Source of the DNA: Pusillimonas noertemannii | GTDB taxonomy: Bacteria; Pseudomonadota; Gammaproteobacteria; Burkholderiales; Burkholderiaceae_B | DNA: 64,000 bases | Direction of reading: 5' to 3' | NCBI RefSeq assembly: GCF_003096595.1 | Contig: NZ_QEKO01000002.1 | Location: forward strand, 621,064-685,063 | Shown: piece by piece, positions 16,594-24,822 of the stretch | How the letters are laid out: every line of letters starts with the position of its first letter | How positions within the stretch are numbered: position 1 is the stretch's first letter | Notes under the pieces: model-generated | Told to the model about the DNA's origin: nothing | Database searches by the model: none | Seen by the model: the letters and a program-made list of their open reading frames with translations, nothing else | Position numbers and translations under genes: made by a program

Positions 16594-17303
16594 CACGCAC
16601 CGCCAGGAAGCCCGGCCCGCCGGCCACCCGCCCGCAGCCGCCAAAGCTCAGCATTCGTGAAAAGGTCTACCATCATCTGCGCTCGCGCATGCGCCAGGGC
16701 GAGGTCGGCCTGGCCGACAGGCTGGTCGATCACGAGATCGCAGCCTCTCTTTCAGTGTCGCGCATGCCGGTGCGCGAGGCGCTTCTGCAGCTCAAGCACG
16801 AAGGCCTGCTCGAAGGCACGTCGCGGGGCTTCGTGCTGCGCCGCTTCACACCCACCGACATCGCCCAGATGTTCGAAGTGCGCCTGCTGCTCGAACCCCC
16901 GGCCGCCGCCAGCGCCTGCGAAAGCGCCACGCTCGAAGGCCTTGCCATCATGAGCCAGGCCACCGAGGCATCGATCAAGGCGCATGAATCGAACGACATC
17001 ATCGGCTATATGGAGGCCAACGATCTTTTCCGCACCACCTGGATCAGCCAGGTTCCCAATCGGCACCTGGCCAGCATGATCACGCGCCTGGCCGATCACG
17101 TCGAAGCCGTACGGCTGGCCACGCTGCGCAACCCCAAGTTCCGCGAATGGTCCCTGACCTCGACCCGAAAAATTACCGAGGCCTTCATGGACAAAGACGT
17201 CGAGGCGGTGCAGGAAAGCGTCCGCTTCAACCTGCGCAAGGCGGTCGCCGCCTATTACGCCACGCAAGATTCTCTGATCGAGCAACAGAACAACAGCGCA
17301 TAG
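16590..17303 (+). CDS. GntR family regulator, FadR (FCD) subgroup
   Basis: The 237-residue protein has an N-terminal winged helix (about residues 20-88, with VSRMPVREALLQLKHEGLLE as the recognition segment) and an all-helical FCD effector domain. Such regulators respond to carboxylic acids and often control aromatic or sugar-acid uptake. It was probably co-translated with the V4R gene. If that gene lost its promoter and 5' end, expression of this regulator may also be altered. The natural target would be the adjacent, divergent ABC-dioxygenase operon. Confidence 0.9.
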   Translation: MTRTARKPGPPATRPQPPKLSIREKVYHHLRSRMRQGEVGLADRLVDHEIAASLSVSRMPVREALLQLKHEGLLEGTSRGFVLRRFTPTDIAQMFEVRLLLEPPAAASACESATLEGLAIMSQATEASIKAHESNDIIGYMEANDLFRTTWISQVPNRHLASMITRLADHVEAVRLATLRNPKFREWSLTSTRKITEAFMDKDVEAVQESVRFNLRKAVAAYYATQDSLIEQQNNSA

Positions 17304-17330
17304 GGGGCTGCGCCCGCTATAGGCAAGCTC

Positions 17331-17870
17331 TCATTCGTTGATGCGGCCGTCTATCTTCTGAATAAGACTCAAGAGAGTACGCAACTGGCTGCGCGTCAGG
17401 CCTTCCAGGGCGTCGTCGATAATGGGCCTGGCTTCAGGCCAGGCCTTTTCGTATGCCTCGACGCCCTTCTGGGTCAGGAATATATAGGTATAACGCGCGT
17501 CTTCCGGCTTGGACTGCCTGACCAGCAAGCCACGCTGCTGCATCTGGTCCAGAACGCGGCTGAGCACGGGAAGCGTAATGACGATGCGCTTTCTGAGCGC
17601 TCCGATGGTGATTCCGTCGCCAAAATAAAGTATCTGTAGAACACGATAATGCTGAGCCGTAATATCCAGCGCCCGCACTCTGTCCGCCAGATCCAGATTC
17701 AGCCGGTTGATGATTCTTGAAAAATAGTGCGCGACGTTGCCGTTCAACTGCCAGTCCTCGGGCAAGTCTGTGCCCCGGTTCCTGCCGGATAGCGAATCTT
17801 GGGAAGATGCCGCCTCGACGGCCCCCGAGGCGCCGCGCCGCGCAGCGGCATTGGTATCTGCTTTGTTCAT
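17331..17870 (-). CDS. MarR family transcriptional regulator
   Basis: A polar 40-residue leader precedes the MarR domain (about residues 42-175): VAHYFSRIINRLNLDLADRV, ITAQHYRVLQILYFGDGI, the recognition part RIVITLPVLSRVLDQMQ and a wing with EDARYTYIFLTQKG. It lies 30 bp downstream of the extradiol dioxygenase, as the seventh gene of the TRAP-monooxygenase operon, so feedback control of that operon is likely. The tandem TTGT-N4-ACAA element at 24015-24038 is a candidate site for it (inference). It converges with gntR. Confidence 0.88.
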   Translation of the reverse strand: MNKADTNAAARRGASGAVEAASSQDSLSGRNRGTDLPEDWQLNGNVAHYFSRIINRLNLDLADRVRALDITAQHYRVLQILYFGDGITIGALRKRIVITLPVLSRVLDQMQQRGLLVRQSKPEDARYTYIFLTQKGVEAYEKAWPEARPIIDDALEGLTRSQLRTLLSLIQKIDGRINE

Positions 17871-17900
17871 GCATTGGTCTCGATCACGTTGGCGTTCTCC

Positions 17901-18896
17901 TCAGTATGAGAGGATACCCACACCCCCCATCCATTCCTTTACGGGCTCATAGATCACTGTCCTGCCCGGGGCTCCGTCCAGGACGCCCGCCAGGGCTATC
18001 CACATCGCCATCTCATGTCCGCCGTTGCCGCCCGACCGTTCGACCGCAGCGTAGTCCTGGCGCAGCAGATGTTCTATATCGCCGCGCTCGAGGGCCGCCA
18101 TGACGTCGCGATCCCATTCAACGTTGATCAATGGCTGGTCGCTGGCCGACATCTGTGCTTCGCGGGCGTGGAAATCGCGCCGCAAGTGCGGGTCCGCCGC
18201 CCGGGCTGCGGGTCCTTCAAGCTGGGTGCGAAGCTGGCGCTGCAGCAGTTCATCATCGGCGGGAATGCGATCTTCATCGACAAAAGGAGGCCAATGCGAA
18301 ATGCCGCCCGACGCCAGCAAGGCGATGCGCTCGGGCCGGCTGGCGACGACCTTTCGTATGCACCGGCCCAGTTCATAGCTTCTGCGCCATGCGGGCAGCG
18401 GAGGCGCAAAGCAATTGATGAAGACCGGCACGACGGGAATGTCGCGATCCGGCCAAAGGAACTTCTTGGGTATCAGCACATTGTGATTGAACTCTGCCGG
18501 GCCGGAACGCATCATATCAAAGCCGTCGGCGATGCACTGCTCGAGTATGTGTTTGCCATAGCCGGCGTCGCCGGGATGAGGCTGCCGTGCCATCTGCAGC
18601 CAGTCCTGCGCATCGGTCGAAGGCCCGTAATGGACATCGGATACGCTCACCGAGAATGCCGGCATATTGTTCAGCCAGTACATGTCGAAGTGATCATTGA
18701 CGAACGCAAGCACCAGGTCGGGCTCCGCCGCCTCGAGCTCCCTCCTGACCTGGCCGAATGCCTGGTACAAACGCTCCATCTGGTCGGCTGGCGGCGCGTC
18801 CAGGCGGTCTCCCAGGCCCGGCGTATGCGTCATTGACACGGCGGCCACGACCTTGCCGGCCAGTGCCGGATCTTTCGTAATACGGTCAGAAATCAT
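17901..18896 (-). CDS. Class III extradiol ring-cleavage dioxygenase, MhpB-like
   Basis: Start MISDRITK is supported by GGAG about 7 bases upstream; the preceding gene stops one base before it. The 331-residue protein follows 2,3-dihydroxyphenylpropionate 1,2-dioxygenase closely: an MTH near the N-terminus (H24), FVNDHFDMYW (H69), VPVFINCFAPPLPAW, the catalytic-type histidine in SGGISHWPP and the C-terminal PVKEWMGGVGIL. These Fe(II) enzymes open a catechol next to the diol. The upstream FAD hydroxylase would make the catechol substrate and TRAP would import the acid. The exact substrate is unknown. Confidence 0.88.
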   Translation of the reverse strand: MISDRITKDPALAGKVVAAVSMTHTPGLGDRLDAPPADQMERLYQAFGQVRRELEAAEPDLVLAFVNDHFDMYWLNNMPAFSVSVSDVHYGPSTDAQDWLQMARQPHPGDAGYGKHILEQCIADGFDMMRSGPAEFNHNVLIPKKFLWPDRDIPVVPVFINCFAPPLPAWRRSYELGRCIRKVVASRPERIALLASGGISHWPPFVDEDRIPADDELLQRQLRTQLEGPAARAADPHLRRDFHAREAQMSASDQPLINVEWDRDVMAALERGDIEHLLRQDYAAVERSGGNGGHEMAMWIALAGVLDGAPGRTVIYEPVKEWMGGVGILSY

Positions 18897-18897
18897 A

Positions 18898-19821
18898 TCA
18901 ACTCCGTCCTTGGATACGGGGAGGTGCAAGCAACGAGGCATGCTGCGCCGGCAAGGACATGCCGGCAATCAGTTCGCGCGCGGCGAGCGTCCATGGGTGC
19001 CCCGCCTGGATGCAGTTCAGGCTGGTGTCGAAATGAGAGGCGCCCGGCACCTGCATCCCCACAGAATCAACGCCCACACGCGACAAGGCCTCGACCATCA
19101 GGGGCCCCTGCAGCTTGATGCGCGGGAAATCGTTCTCGCCCCATGCAACGAGAAAGCGCGCGTCAACAGGATTGGCCCTGGCAATAGGACTGGCCCGGGC
19201 ATCGTCCTGCTCATGCGCCAGGAAGTCGCGATAGGCTCGCTGCTGGCCCGCGTCTCTGTGATCGGGTGGCGCCCTCAGGTCAAGAGGGGCGGAAACGGGC
19301 AGGCAAACCTTGACCACATCAGGGGGGAGGCCGCGTTGAGCCAAGCCCTCTGCATCAAGGACCGACAACGCCGCCAGATGCCCTCCGGCGGAATGGCCGC
19401 CCAATGCGATGCGGTCCGGGTCGCCCCCATGCGCTCCAATGTTCCGCCAGACCCACGACAAGGCATCCTGGGTATCGTGCAGCGCCTCGGGAAATTTCGA
19501 CTCCGGCGACAAGCGGTACGACACCGATATAAAAATGGCCGGCAAGTCTACGAATAAAGGCGCCATGAAGCCCATCCATTCTTTGTAGCCGCAAGTCCAT
19601 GCTCCTCCATGTAGAAACATCAGCACGGGCACGGGTTCGCCGGCAACACGAGCGGGCGGATAGATATCGAGCTTCTGCCAGTAGTCGTCCCCATAAGGAA
19701 CATCCAGCACCGGCCTTGCATGCAACTGCGCTGCGCGGGTCAGTTCAAGCACCCGCTCCGCATAGGGGCCGGCTTCGGGGTGCAGCATTGGAGGGCGTGG
19801 CGGCAATGCATCCCAGCTCAT
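18898..19821 (-). CDS. Alpha/beta hydrolase of the HSL/BD-FAE type
   Basis: The ATG at 19821 overlaps the monooxygenase stop (ATGA), so MSWDALPP is chosen as start (307 residues). Key features are the oxyanion-hole HGGAW (71-75), the nucleophile elbow GHSAGG (S144) and a late histidine in GASHFD. This is the hormone-sensitive-lipase/kynurenine-formamidase branch, which cleaves esters or N-formyl amides rather than C-C bonds. In the operon between an FAD hydroxylase and an extradiol dioxygenase it may release the aromatic acid from an ester or amide before or after hydroxylation (inference). Confidence 0.87.
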   Translation of the reverse strand: MSWDALPPRPPMLHPEAGPYAERVLELTRAAQLHARPVLDVPYGDDYWQKLDIYPPARVAGEPVPVLMFLHGGAWTCGYKEWMGFMAPLFVDLPAIFISVSYRLSPESKFPEALHDTQDALSWVWRNIGAHGGDPDRIALGGHSAGGHLAALSVLDAEGLAQRGLPPDVVKVCLPVSAPLDLRAPPDHRDAGQQRAYRDFLAHEQDDARASPIARANPVDARFLVAWGENDFPRIKLQGPLMVEALSRVGVDSVGMQVPGASHFDTSLNCIQAGHPWTLAARELIAGMSLPAQHASLLAPPRIQGRS

Positions 19822-20975
19822 GCGGCGCCCTCCGTTGCCAGCGGGCTCGCCCCGGTGGGATGGCTTCGGGCAGTGCGCAGGCGCTGCGCGGAAAGCCACG
19901 GATGGCTGCTGGCGAAGCCCATTGCGGCGGTACGCAGTTCATCCGGCCAAGAGGTCAGCACGCCATAGAGCATGCTCCAAAGCTGCGTGTGCTCGGTCAG
20001 TTCGCGTTCGCGCTCCTCCCAGCGCGCAAGCGCCTGGGGAATGTCCTCACGCGAGGCAACGGCCCCAAGCTCGTGGGCCAGCGACAGCCCGTTTTGCATT
20101 GCGGTGCCGCCCCCCTGCCCAAGGTTGGGCGGCATTGCGTGCGCCGCGTCCCCGGTAACGGCGACATGGTCCTGAGACCATCGCTTCAGCTTGACCATGG
20201 AAAAGCGGTCCCATCGCGCCGAAGCGCCGATACGGTCGATTAGGGATGCCAGGTGCGGAAAGCTGGCCGTCCAAAGTGCCTTGTCCACGGGAACCCGGGC
20301 CGCGGCGGTGTCATTGTGCAAGCAGGTGAGTGCGATGTAGACCTGGTCGGGCGAGCAGGGCGTGACGAGTATGCGCCTTGTTCCATTCCAATGCTCCACG
20401 AAGCGGCCGTCGCCGTCTTGGGGCAAGCGAGGAACCATGACACGTATCGCACCTTCGGACAGCAGCTCGAACTGGCTCGCCAGCCCCAATGAATCCCTTA
20501 CCCTGGAGTGCACGCCGTCGGCTCCTACGACAACATCCGCCGCCAGCGAACTGCCGTCCCGCAACAGCAGCCTGCCGTCGGGCGTGGCGCCCACGGCCTC
20601 GGAGCCTGTCACCACCTCGACCCCCGCGGTCAGCGCTGCATGAAGCAGGGCTTGAAGCAACTGCTGCCGGGGCAGGGCAAACACCTCGACCGCCCCCTCT
20701 CCTTGCACCGGCACCCGTGGAATGACATTGTTGTCGCAGTCGCGCAACTCGGAGGCCATGCCGCGATTGGCGTTGCGCAACGCCTCTTCGCGCGCGCCCA
20801 CCGCTTCGAGCACACGCAGGCCGTTGCCCCAGATATAGATGCCGGCTCCCGCCTCGCGAATCTCGCTATTGCGCTCGTGCACCCTGACCTTCCAGCCGCG
20901 CTGAGCCAACGCGGCGGCCGTGGTCAGGGCGCAAATTCCTCCACCCGCTATTTCCGCTTGAAACTGCTTGGTCAT
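19818..20975 (-). CDS. FAD-dependent aromatic monooxygenase (salicylate/6-hydroxynicotinate hydroxylase type)
   Basis: Start MTKQFQAE follows GGAG at a good distance; two further upstream ATGs are less likely. The 385-residue flavoprotein has the FAD-binding GGGICALTTA (about 11-20), the DVVVGADGVHSRVRD motif that senses NAD(P)H and FAD, and TGDAAHAMPPNLGQGG binding the FAD ribityl chain. These single-component enzymes insert one oxygen on an activated aromatic acid. Size fits NicC, salicylate or 3-hydroxybenzoate hydroxylases. It lies downstream of the TRAP genes and feeds the MhpB-like dioxygenase. The substrate is unknown. Confidence 0.9.
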   Translation of the reverse strand: MTKQFQAEIAGGGICALTTAAALAQRGWKVRVHERNSEIREAGAGIYIWGNGLRVLEAVGAREEALRNANRGMASELRDCDNNVIPRVPVQGEGAVEVFALPRQQLLQALLHAALTAGVEVVTGSEAVGATPDGRLLLRDGSSLAADVVVGADGVHSRVRDSLGLASQFELLSEGAIRVMVPRLPQDGDGRFVEHWNGTRRILVTPCSPDQVYIALTCLHNDTAAARVPVDKALWTASFPHLASLIDRIGASARWDRFSMVKLKRWSQDHVAVTGDAAHAMPPNLGQGGGTAMQNGLSLAHELGAVASREDIPQALARWEERERELTEHTQLWSMLYGVLTSWPDELRTAAMGFASSHPWLSAQRLRTARSHPTGASPLATEGAA

Positions 20976-21047
20976 TCTCATCTCCAATTCCAACGCTCTT
21001 GCATACTTAATAGGCATGATGGCAGCGACCGGCCCTGGCAATATGCC

Positions 21048-21079
21048 CGGCGCCGGCTTCCCGTGCCAGGCCGGCGCCG
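21048..21079. terminator. Intercistronic GC hairpin between TRAP permease and monooxygenase
   Basis: CGGCGCCGGC (21048-21057) pairs perfectly with GCCGGCGCCG (21070-21079) around a 12-base loop. It lies directly after the dctM-like stop on the minus strand and lacks a T-run. It could reduce read-through or protect the transporter mRNA, giving different levels of transporter and enzyme. Confidence 0.45.
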
Positions 21080-21080
21080 C

Positions 21081-22373
21081 CTAGTTCATAAGAGCCGGCA
21101 AAAACAGGACGATCGCCGGAAAAGCCAGCACCAGGCCGATTCGCACCAGATCGAACACAAAGAAAGGCAGGACGCCCCGAAAGGCCTGGCCGGTCGATAT
21201 ATCCGGGAAGGTCGCCTTCAACACAAAAATATTCAGCCCCACCGGCGGCGAAATAAGCCCTACTTCGGTCGCGATGACGACCACTATGCCGAACCAGACG
21301 AGATCAATGCCCAGGCCTGAAACCACCGGCAGCAGCAGCGGCACCGTCAGCAAAATCATCGAGAGGCTCTCGAGCATCGTGCCCAGCACAAGATAGATGC
21401 ACACGATGATGATCATCACCGTCAGGGGCGACACCCCCAGGCCTCCTATCCATTGCTCGAGCGCCGTGGCGCCCCCGGCAATACTGAGAAAGTTCGAGAA
21501 CAGCAGCGCGCCGAAAAGCAGGAAGAACATCATGGAGGTGGTGCGCACCGTATCGACCACAATATGCAGAAAGCGCTGCCAGGTGAGGGTGCGGCGGCCC
21601 AGGGCGAACAGGAACGCTCCCGCAGCGCCTATTCCCGCCGCCTCGTTGGGCGTAAACAGCCCCGAATAGATGCCGCCGAGAATAAGCACGAACAATAAGA
21701 CGATGGCCCACACATTGACCAGGGCACGCAGGCGCTGCGGCCAGGCCGTGCGCTCTCCGCGCGGACCCGCCTTCGGATTGACGAGTGTGACATACGTGAC
21801 CGCCATGCTGTACAGCAGGATGCCCAGCAAGCCGGGGAGCACACCCGCCATGAACAGCTGGGCAATGTCGGTATTGGTGAGGAAGCCGTAGATGATCAGA
21901 ATGACGCTGGGCGGTATCAGTATGCCCAGCGTGCCCCCGGCTGCGACCGAAGCCACCGCCAGCCCGTCCGCATAGCCATAGCGGCGCATTTGCGGCAGGG
22001 CTACTTTTCCCATGGTTGCGGCTGTTGCCATGCTGGATCCCGACACGGCGCTGAAGCCTCCGCAGGCCAGGATGGTGGCGTGCGCCAAGCCTCCCCGATA
22101 GTGGCCCAGGAAGGCATAGGCGGCCGAATACAGGTCTTGCGATAGGCGCGACTGGGCTATCAGGTTGCCCATCAGTATGAACAAGGGCAACAGCGAAAAG
22201 CTGTAGTTCAGCATGTTGTCGACGACAATCTGCCCAGTCATGGCCAGCGCAGGTGCCCATCCCACCAGCAGGCCAAAACCCACGACTCCCACCGCGCCCA
22301 TGCATACTGCTATGGGTATGCCCGACGCCATCATCAGCACCATGACGGCAAAGCCGATCAGGGAAGCCGTCAT
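21081..22373 (-). CDS. TRAP transporter large permease (DctM-like)
   Basis: This 430-residue membrane protein has about twelve helices and DctM-family signatures (FSLLPLFILMGNLI, GGFSAVSGSSMATAATMG, ATEVGLISPPVGLNIFVLK). It is the Na+-driven channel subunit of a TRAP importer. Its ATG overlaps the small-subunit stop by four bases. With the DctQ and DctP genes upstream it forms a complete uptake system for a carboxylate, probably the substrate of the downstream monooxygenase. Confidence 0.94.
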   Translation of the reverse strand: MTASLIGFAVMVLMMASGIPIAVCMGAVGVVGFGLLVGWAPALAMTGQIVVDNMLNYSFSLLPLFILMGNLIAQSRLSQDLYSAAYAFLGHYRGGLAHATILACGGFSAVSGSSMATAATMGKVALPQMRRYGYADGLAVASVAAGGTLGILIPPSVILIIYGFLTNTDIAQLFMAGVLPGLLGILLYSMAVTYVTLVNPKAGPRGERTAWPQRLRALVNVWAIVLLFVLILGGIYSGLFTPNEAAGIGAAGAFLFALGRRTLTWQRFLHIVVDTVRTTSMMFFLLFGALLFSNFLSIAGGATALEQWIGGLGVSPLTVMIIIVCIYLVLGTMLESLSMILLTVPLLLPVVSGLGIDLVWFGIVVVIATEVGLISPPVGLNIFVLKATFPDISTGQAFRGVLPFFVFDLVRIGLVLAFPAIVLFLPALMN

Positions 22374-22900
22374 GTCGCGCTCCCTTCAGACGCTTCCCCC
22401 CGAGCCGCGATCTTCCGTAGCGCGTGGACAGTGGTCAACAGCGCCGATACGCCGAATAGAATCGCCGTGATGTACAGAACCGGCGACACCGGCAAATGAA
22501 GCATCGAGGTGGTGCGCTGGGTATCCGTGGCCAGCTCCGCCTGTACCCACACCTGCCAGGCCACAATACCCTCTGCAAGCGCCGTGGCAAACAGCGCCAC
22601 GGGTTGCTGCAAGCTGCGCAGCCAGCCCTTCAGCAGCGGCAGCGCCATATCGATGTGCACGTGGTCGCTGCGCAAGGCCACCAAAGGCAGGCCCGCGGCG
22701 ACAATAAGCCCCACCGCCAATTCCGAGAGCTCATAGGCGCCAATGACTGTAACGTCGATGATGTTGCGGCCCACCACGTCGACCACGGTGACCAGCATCA
22801 ACGCCATGAGGGCCGCACCGCCCAGAACCCCCATGACCAGCGTCAATCGCCGTGCCCCGCGGCCTTCTTCGAGGCCCGGGTCGTTTTCCAGCGCGCTCAT
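22370..22900 (-). CDS. TRAP transporter small permease (DctQ-like)
   Basis: The 176-residue protein has four predicted membrane helices (from about residues 17-40, 58-78, 95-115 and 140-160) with the DctQ features VDVVGRNIIDVTVIGAYELS and HVHIDMALPLL. It is the small membrane subunit that pairs with DctM. Overlaps of four bases with both neighbours show tight co-translation. Confidence 0.92.
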   Translation of the reverse strand: MSALENDPGLEEGRGARRLTLVMGVLGGAALMALMLVTVVDVVGRNIIDVTVIGAYELSELAVGLIVAAGLPLVALRSDHVHIDMALPLLKGWLRSLQQPVALFATALAEGIVAWQVWVQAELATDTQRTTSMLHLPVSPVLYITAILFGVSALLTTVHALRKIAARGEASEGSAT

Positions 22901-23964
22901 TGCTTGCCTTCCGTCGAGCCGGCAGAATCGCGGTAGCTTCGTATGTCGTCACGGACGCTTTTCAACAATTGCGCTCCGTCCACGCCTTTCGCCTTGGCCA
23001 GGGCAAGCCATTCCTCTTCCAGAACCACAAGCCTTTTACTGATTTCAGCGGCAAGCGCTTCGTTTGCCACTTGCGCGTCCATCCCGCCCTTCTTGAAGGC
23101 GGCGAGTGCCATTTTGTCCTGGTCGTCCCACACCTTGCCCGCTTCTCGAGCGAAGTTTTCGCCGGAGACGCTCATGATCGCTTCGCGGTCCTGCTCGGAC
23201 AAGGAATTCCATTTGGCTTCATTCATCACCACAAAGAAGGTCGACGAAAACAGGCCGTCCGGCGTGGTCGTCATGTGCTTCAGGTATTGGTCCATCTTGA
23301 AACTGTGGATGGAATCCGGCGGCAGGATGATGCTTTCGATGATGCCTTTGGACAGCATCTGATACGCCTCGGTGATGGGCGCCGACACCGGCACTGCACC
23401 CAGCAACTGGGCTATGCGCGCAGGTATGCCCTCGGAAGCCCTGACTCGAAGGTTGTCGAGATCGGCTATTGTCTTCACGGCCTTGTCACGCGTAAAAATC
23501 ATCGCGGGGCCATTCGAGAACACAGTCAGCAGCTTGGTGCCCTGGTATTCGTCCACCTGTTTCTGCAGCGCAATGGTGGCCCGCCAGTTCGCCACCGACA
23601 ACGCTTCCGCATTGGAAGAAAGAAAGGGCAGCTCGGCGAATCCCGCCAGGGGGAAGCGCTCGGCCGTGTATGACTGATTGGAGGACGCAATATCCACCAC
23701 CCCGGTGCGCGCAAGATCAAACTGGCGGGCGGGCGACCCCAGCGACGCGGCGGTGAACTGGATCTTCACTCTGCCTTGCGTGGCCTCTTCGACCCTGTCC
23801 GCCCAGGGTTTCATGATGCGCGCGTGAAAGTGGTGGGTGGCGGGCGTCCAGCGATTGAAGGTCAGCATCGTGGTTTCGGCAGCCAGTGCCCCTTGCGGAA
23901 CCCAGCCCAGAATCAACGCCGTGGCGGCGGCAGCGACCGCGCCCAATACATGACAGCTTTTCAT
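22897..23964 (-). CDS. TRAP transporter periplasmic binding protein (DctP-like)
   Basis: Start MKSCHVLGAVAAAATALIL follows GGAGAGG; a much longer open frame upstream is rejected. The 355-residue product has a signal peptide ending near GALA and a DctP fold: TFNRWTPATHHFHARIMKPWADRVEEATQGRV was recognised in pieces, with the substrate-contacting region LDNLRVRASEGIPARIAQLL containing the arginine that binds carboxylates in this family. It delivers the substrate to DctQM. It is the first gene of a seven-gene operon ending with marR at 17331. Confidence 0.93.
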   Translation of the reverse strand: MKSCHVLGAVAAAATALILGWVPQGALAAETTMLTFNRWTPATHHFHARIMKPWADRVEEATQGRVKIQFTAASLGSPARQFDLARTGVVDIASSNQSYTAERFPLAGFAELPFLSSNAEALSVANWRATIALQKQVDEYQGTKLLTVFSNGPAMIFTRDKAVKTIADLDNLRVRASEGIPARIAQLLGAVPVSAPITEAYQMLSKGIIESIILPPDSIHSFKMDQYLKHMTTTPDGLFSSTFFVVMNEAKWNSLSEQDREAIMSVSGENFAREAGKVWDDQDKMALAAFKKGGMDAQVANEALAAEISKRLVVLEEEWLALAKAKGVDGAQLLKSVRDDIRSYRDSAGSTEGKQ

Positions 23965-24272
23965 TGTCCTCTCCTGTAGTGACGCCAACCGCCGCGAACT
24001 GGCCAGCTTAATAGTTGTCTTTACAATTGTTATTACAATAGTGCCTGCGTGGATCGCCCTTTGCAATGCCGCGAAAGCAAAACTAGGGTATATCCTAGGT
24101 TGCTCATCCACACCCATGGCCGCGGCCTCCAGGCTATGCCCCAGTGCTGGATAAATTTCCGAAAAATTGATACAAAGCCTCACGTGCCAGCCGCTCACGC
24201 CTTTCGGCCTCTGGGGCGACCGCTGCTTCCAGCAGCGCTGATCCATTCTGTACCTTGTCGCAAAGGAACCCG
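23965..24272. other. Divergent control region between TRAP operon and lipoprotein gene
   Basis: This 308-bp gap has no gene. It holds the tandem TTGT-N4-ACAA element at 24015-24038 and a near-palindrome CTAGG-N6-CCTAG at 24083-24098. The part nearest dctP (about 24005-24040) is AT-rich and is the likely minus-strand promoter. I see nothing else in it. Confidence 0.6.
24015..24038. promoter_or_regulatory. Tandem TTGT-N4-ACAA operator-like element
   Basis: Two copies of TTGT-N4-ACAA lie end to end with a 12-bp period (24015-24026 with CTTT, 24027-24038 with TATT); the junction ACAATTGT is itself palindromic. They are about 51-74 bases upstream of the dctP start codon. MarR or GntR-FCD proteins bind similar short dyads; the marR gene at the operon end is the nearest candidate. 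Confidence 0.55.
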
Positions 24273-24755
24273 ATGAAGAACACCACCGCCCTCTCCGCCG
24301 TCCTGCTTGTCGCGCTCGCAGGCTGCGCCGCGCCTCCATCCGGCACGGCCACATCCGCCTCGCGAACCGAAGCCTGCAAGGCCGCCGGCGAACAGGACAT
24401 CGCCGCCCTGTTCGACAGGTGGAACGCCTCTTTGCAAACCGGCGACCCGGACAAGGTGGTGGCCAACTATGCCCAACGGTCCATCCTGCTGCCCACCATG
24501 TCGAACAAGCTGCGGTTTTCAGCAGCCGAGAAAGAGGACTACTTCCACCATTTCCTGGCCGACAAGCCCAGCGGAAGAATCAACGCACGAATGATAGAGA
24601 TCGGCTGCAACACGGCCCTTGACGCAGGCATCTACACCTTCACCTTCGCCTCGACCGGCAAGCAGGTCGTCGCCCGCTACACCTATACCTACAACTGGGA
24701 CGGCAGGCAGTGGCTGATCACCAGCCACCACTCGTCGGCAATGCCCGAAAAGTAA
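24273..24755 (+). CDS. SnoaL/NTF2-like (SgcJ/EcaC-type) lipoprotein
   Basis: Start MKNTTALSAVLLV follows AAAGGAA. A lipoprotein signal with lipobox LAGC (cysteine about residue 18) is followed by a SnoaL/CaMKII-association-like domain: ALFDRWNASLQTGDPDKVVANYA, TMSNKLRFSAAEKEDYFHHF and a final TYTYNWDGRQWLITSHHSS. These cone-fold proteins (160 residues here) bind small hydrophobic molecules or have unknown roles. It is probably anchored in the outer or inner membrane facing the periplasm. Single gene, divergent from the TRAP operon. Confidence 0.82.
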   Translation: MKNTTALSAVLLVALAGCAAPPSGTATSASRTEACKAAGEQDIAALFDRWNASLQTGDPDKVVANYAQRSILLPTMSNKLRFSAAEKEDYFHHFLADKPSGRINARMIEIGCNTALDAGIYTFTFASTGKQVVARYTYTYNWDGRQWLITSHHSSAMPEK

Positions 24756-24822
24756 AACCCGATTGTGTCGCCCCCAAGGGCGCACGCAAGCGCGCACGGC
24801 CTGGCGGCAAGGCGGGAAAACG

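Noticed and set aside
23965-24354. N-terminal extension of the DctP-like gene to 24354
   Set aside because: The extension lacks signal-peptide character, and MKSCHVLG at 23964 has a good ribosome site and a signal peptide.
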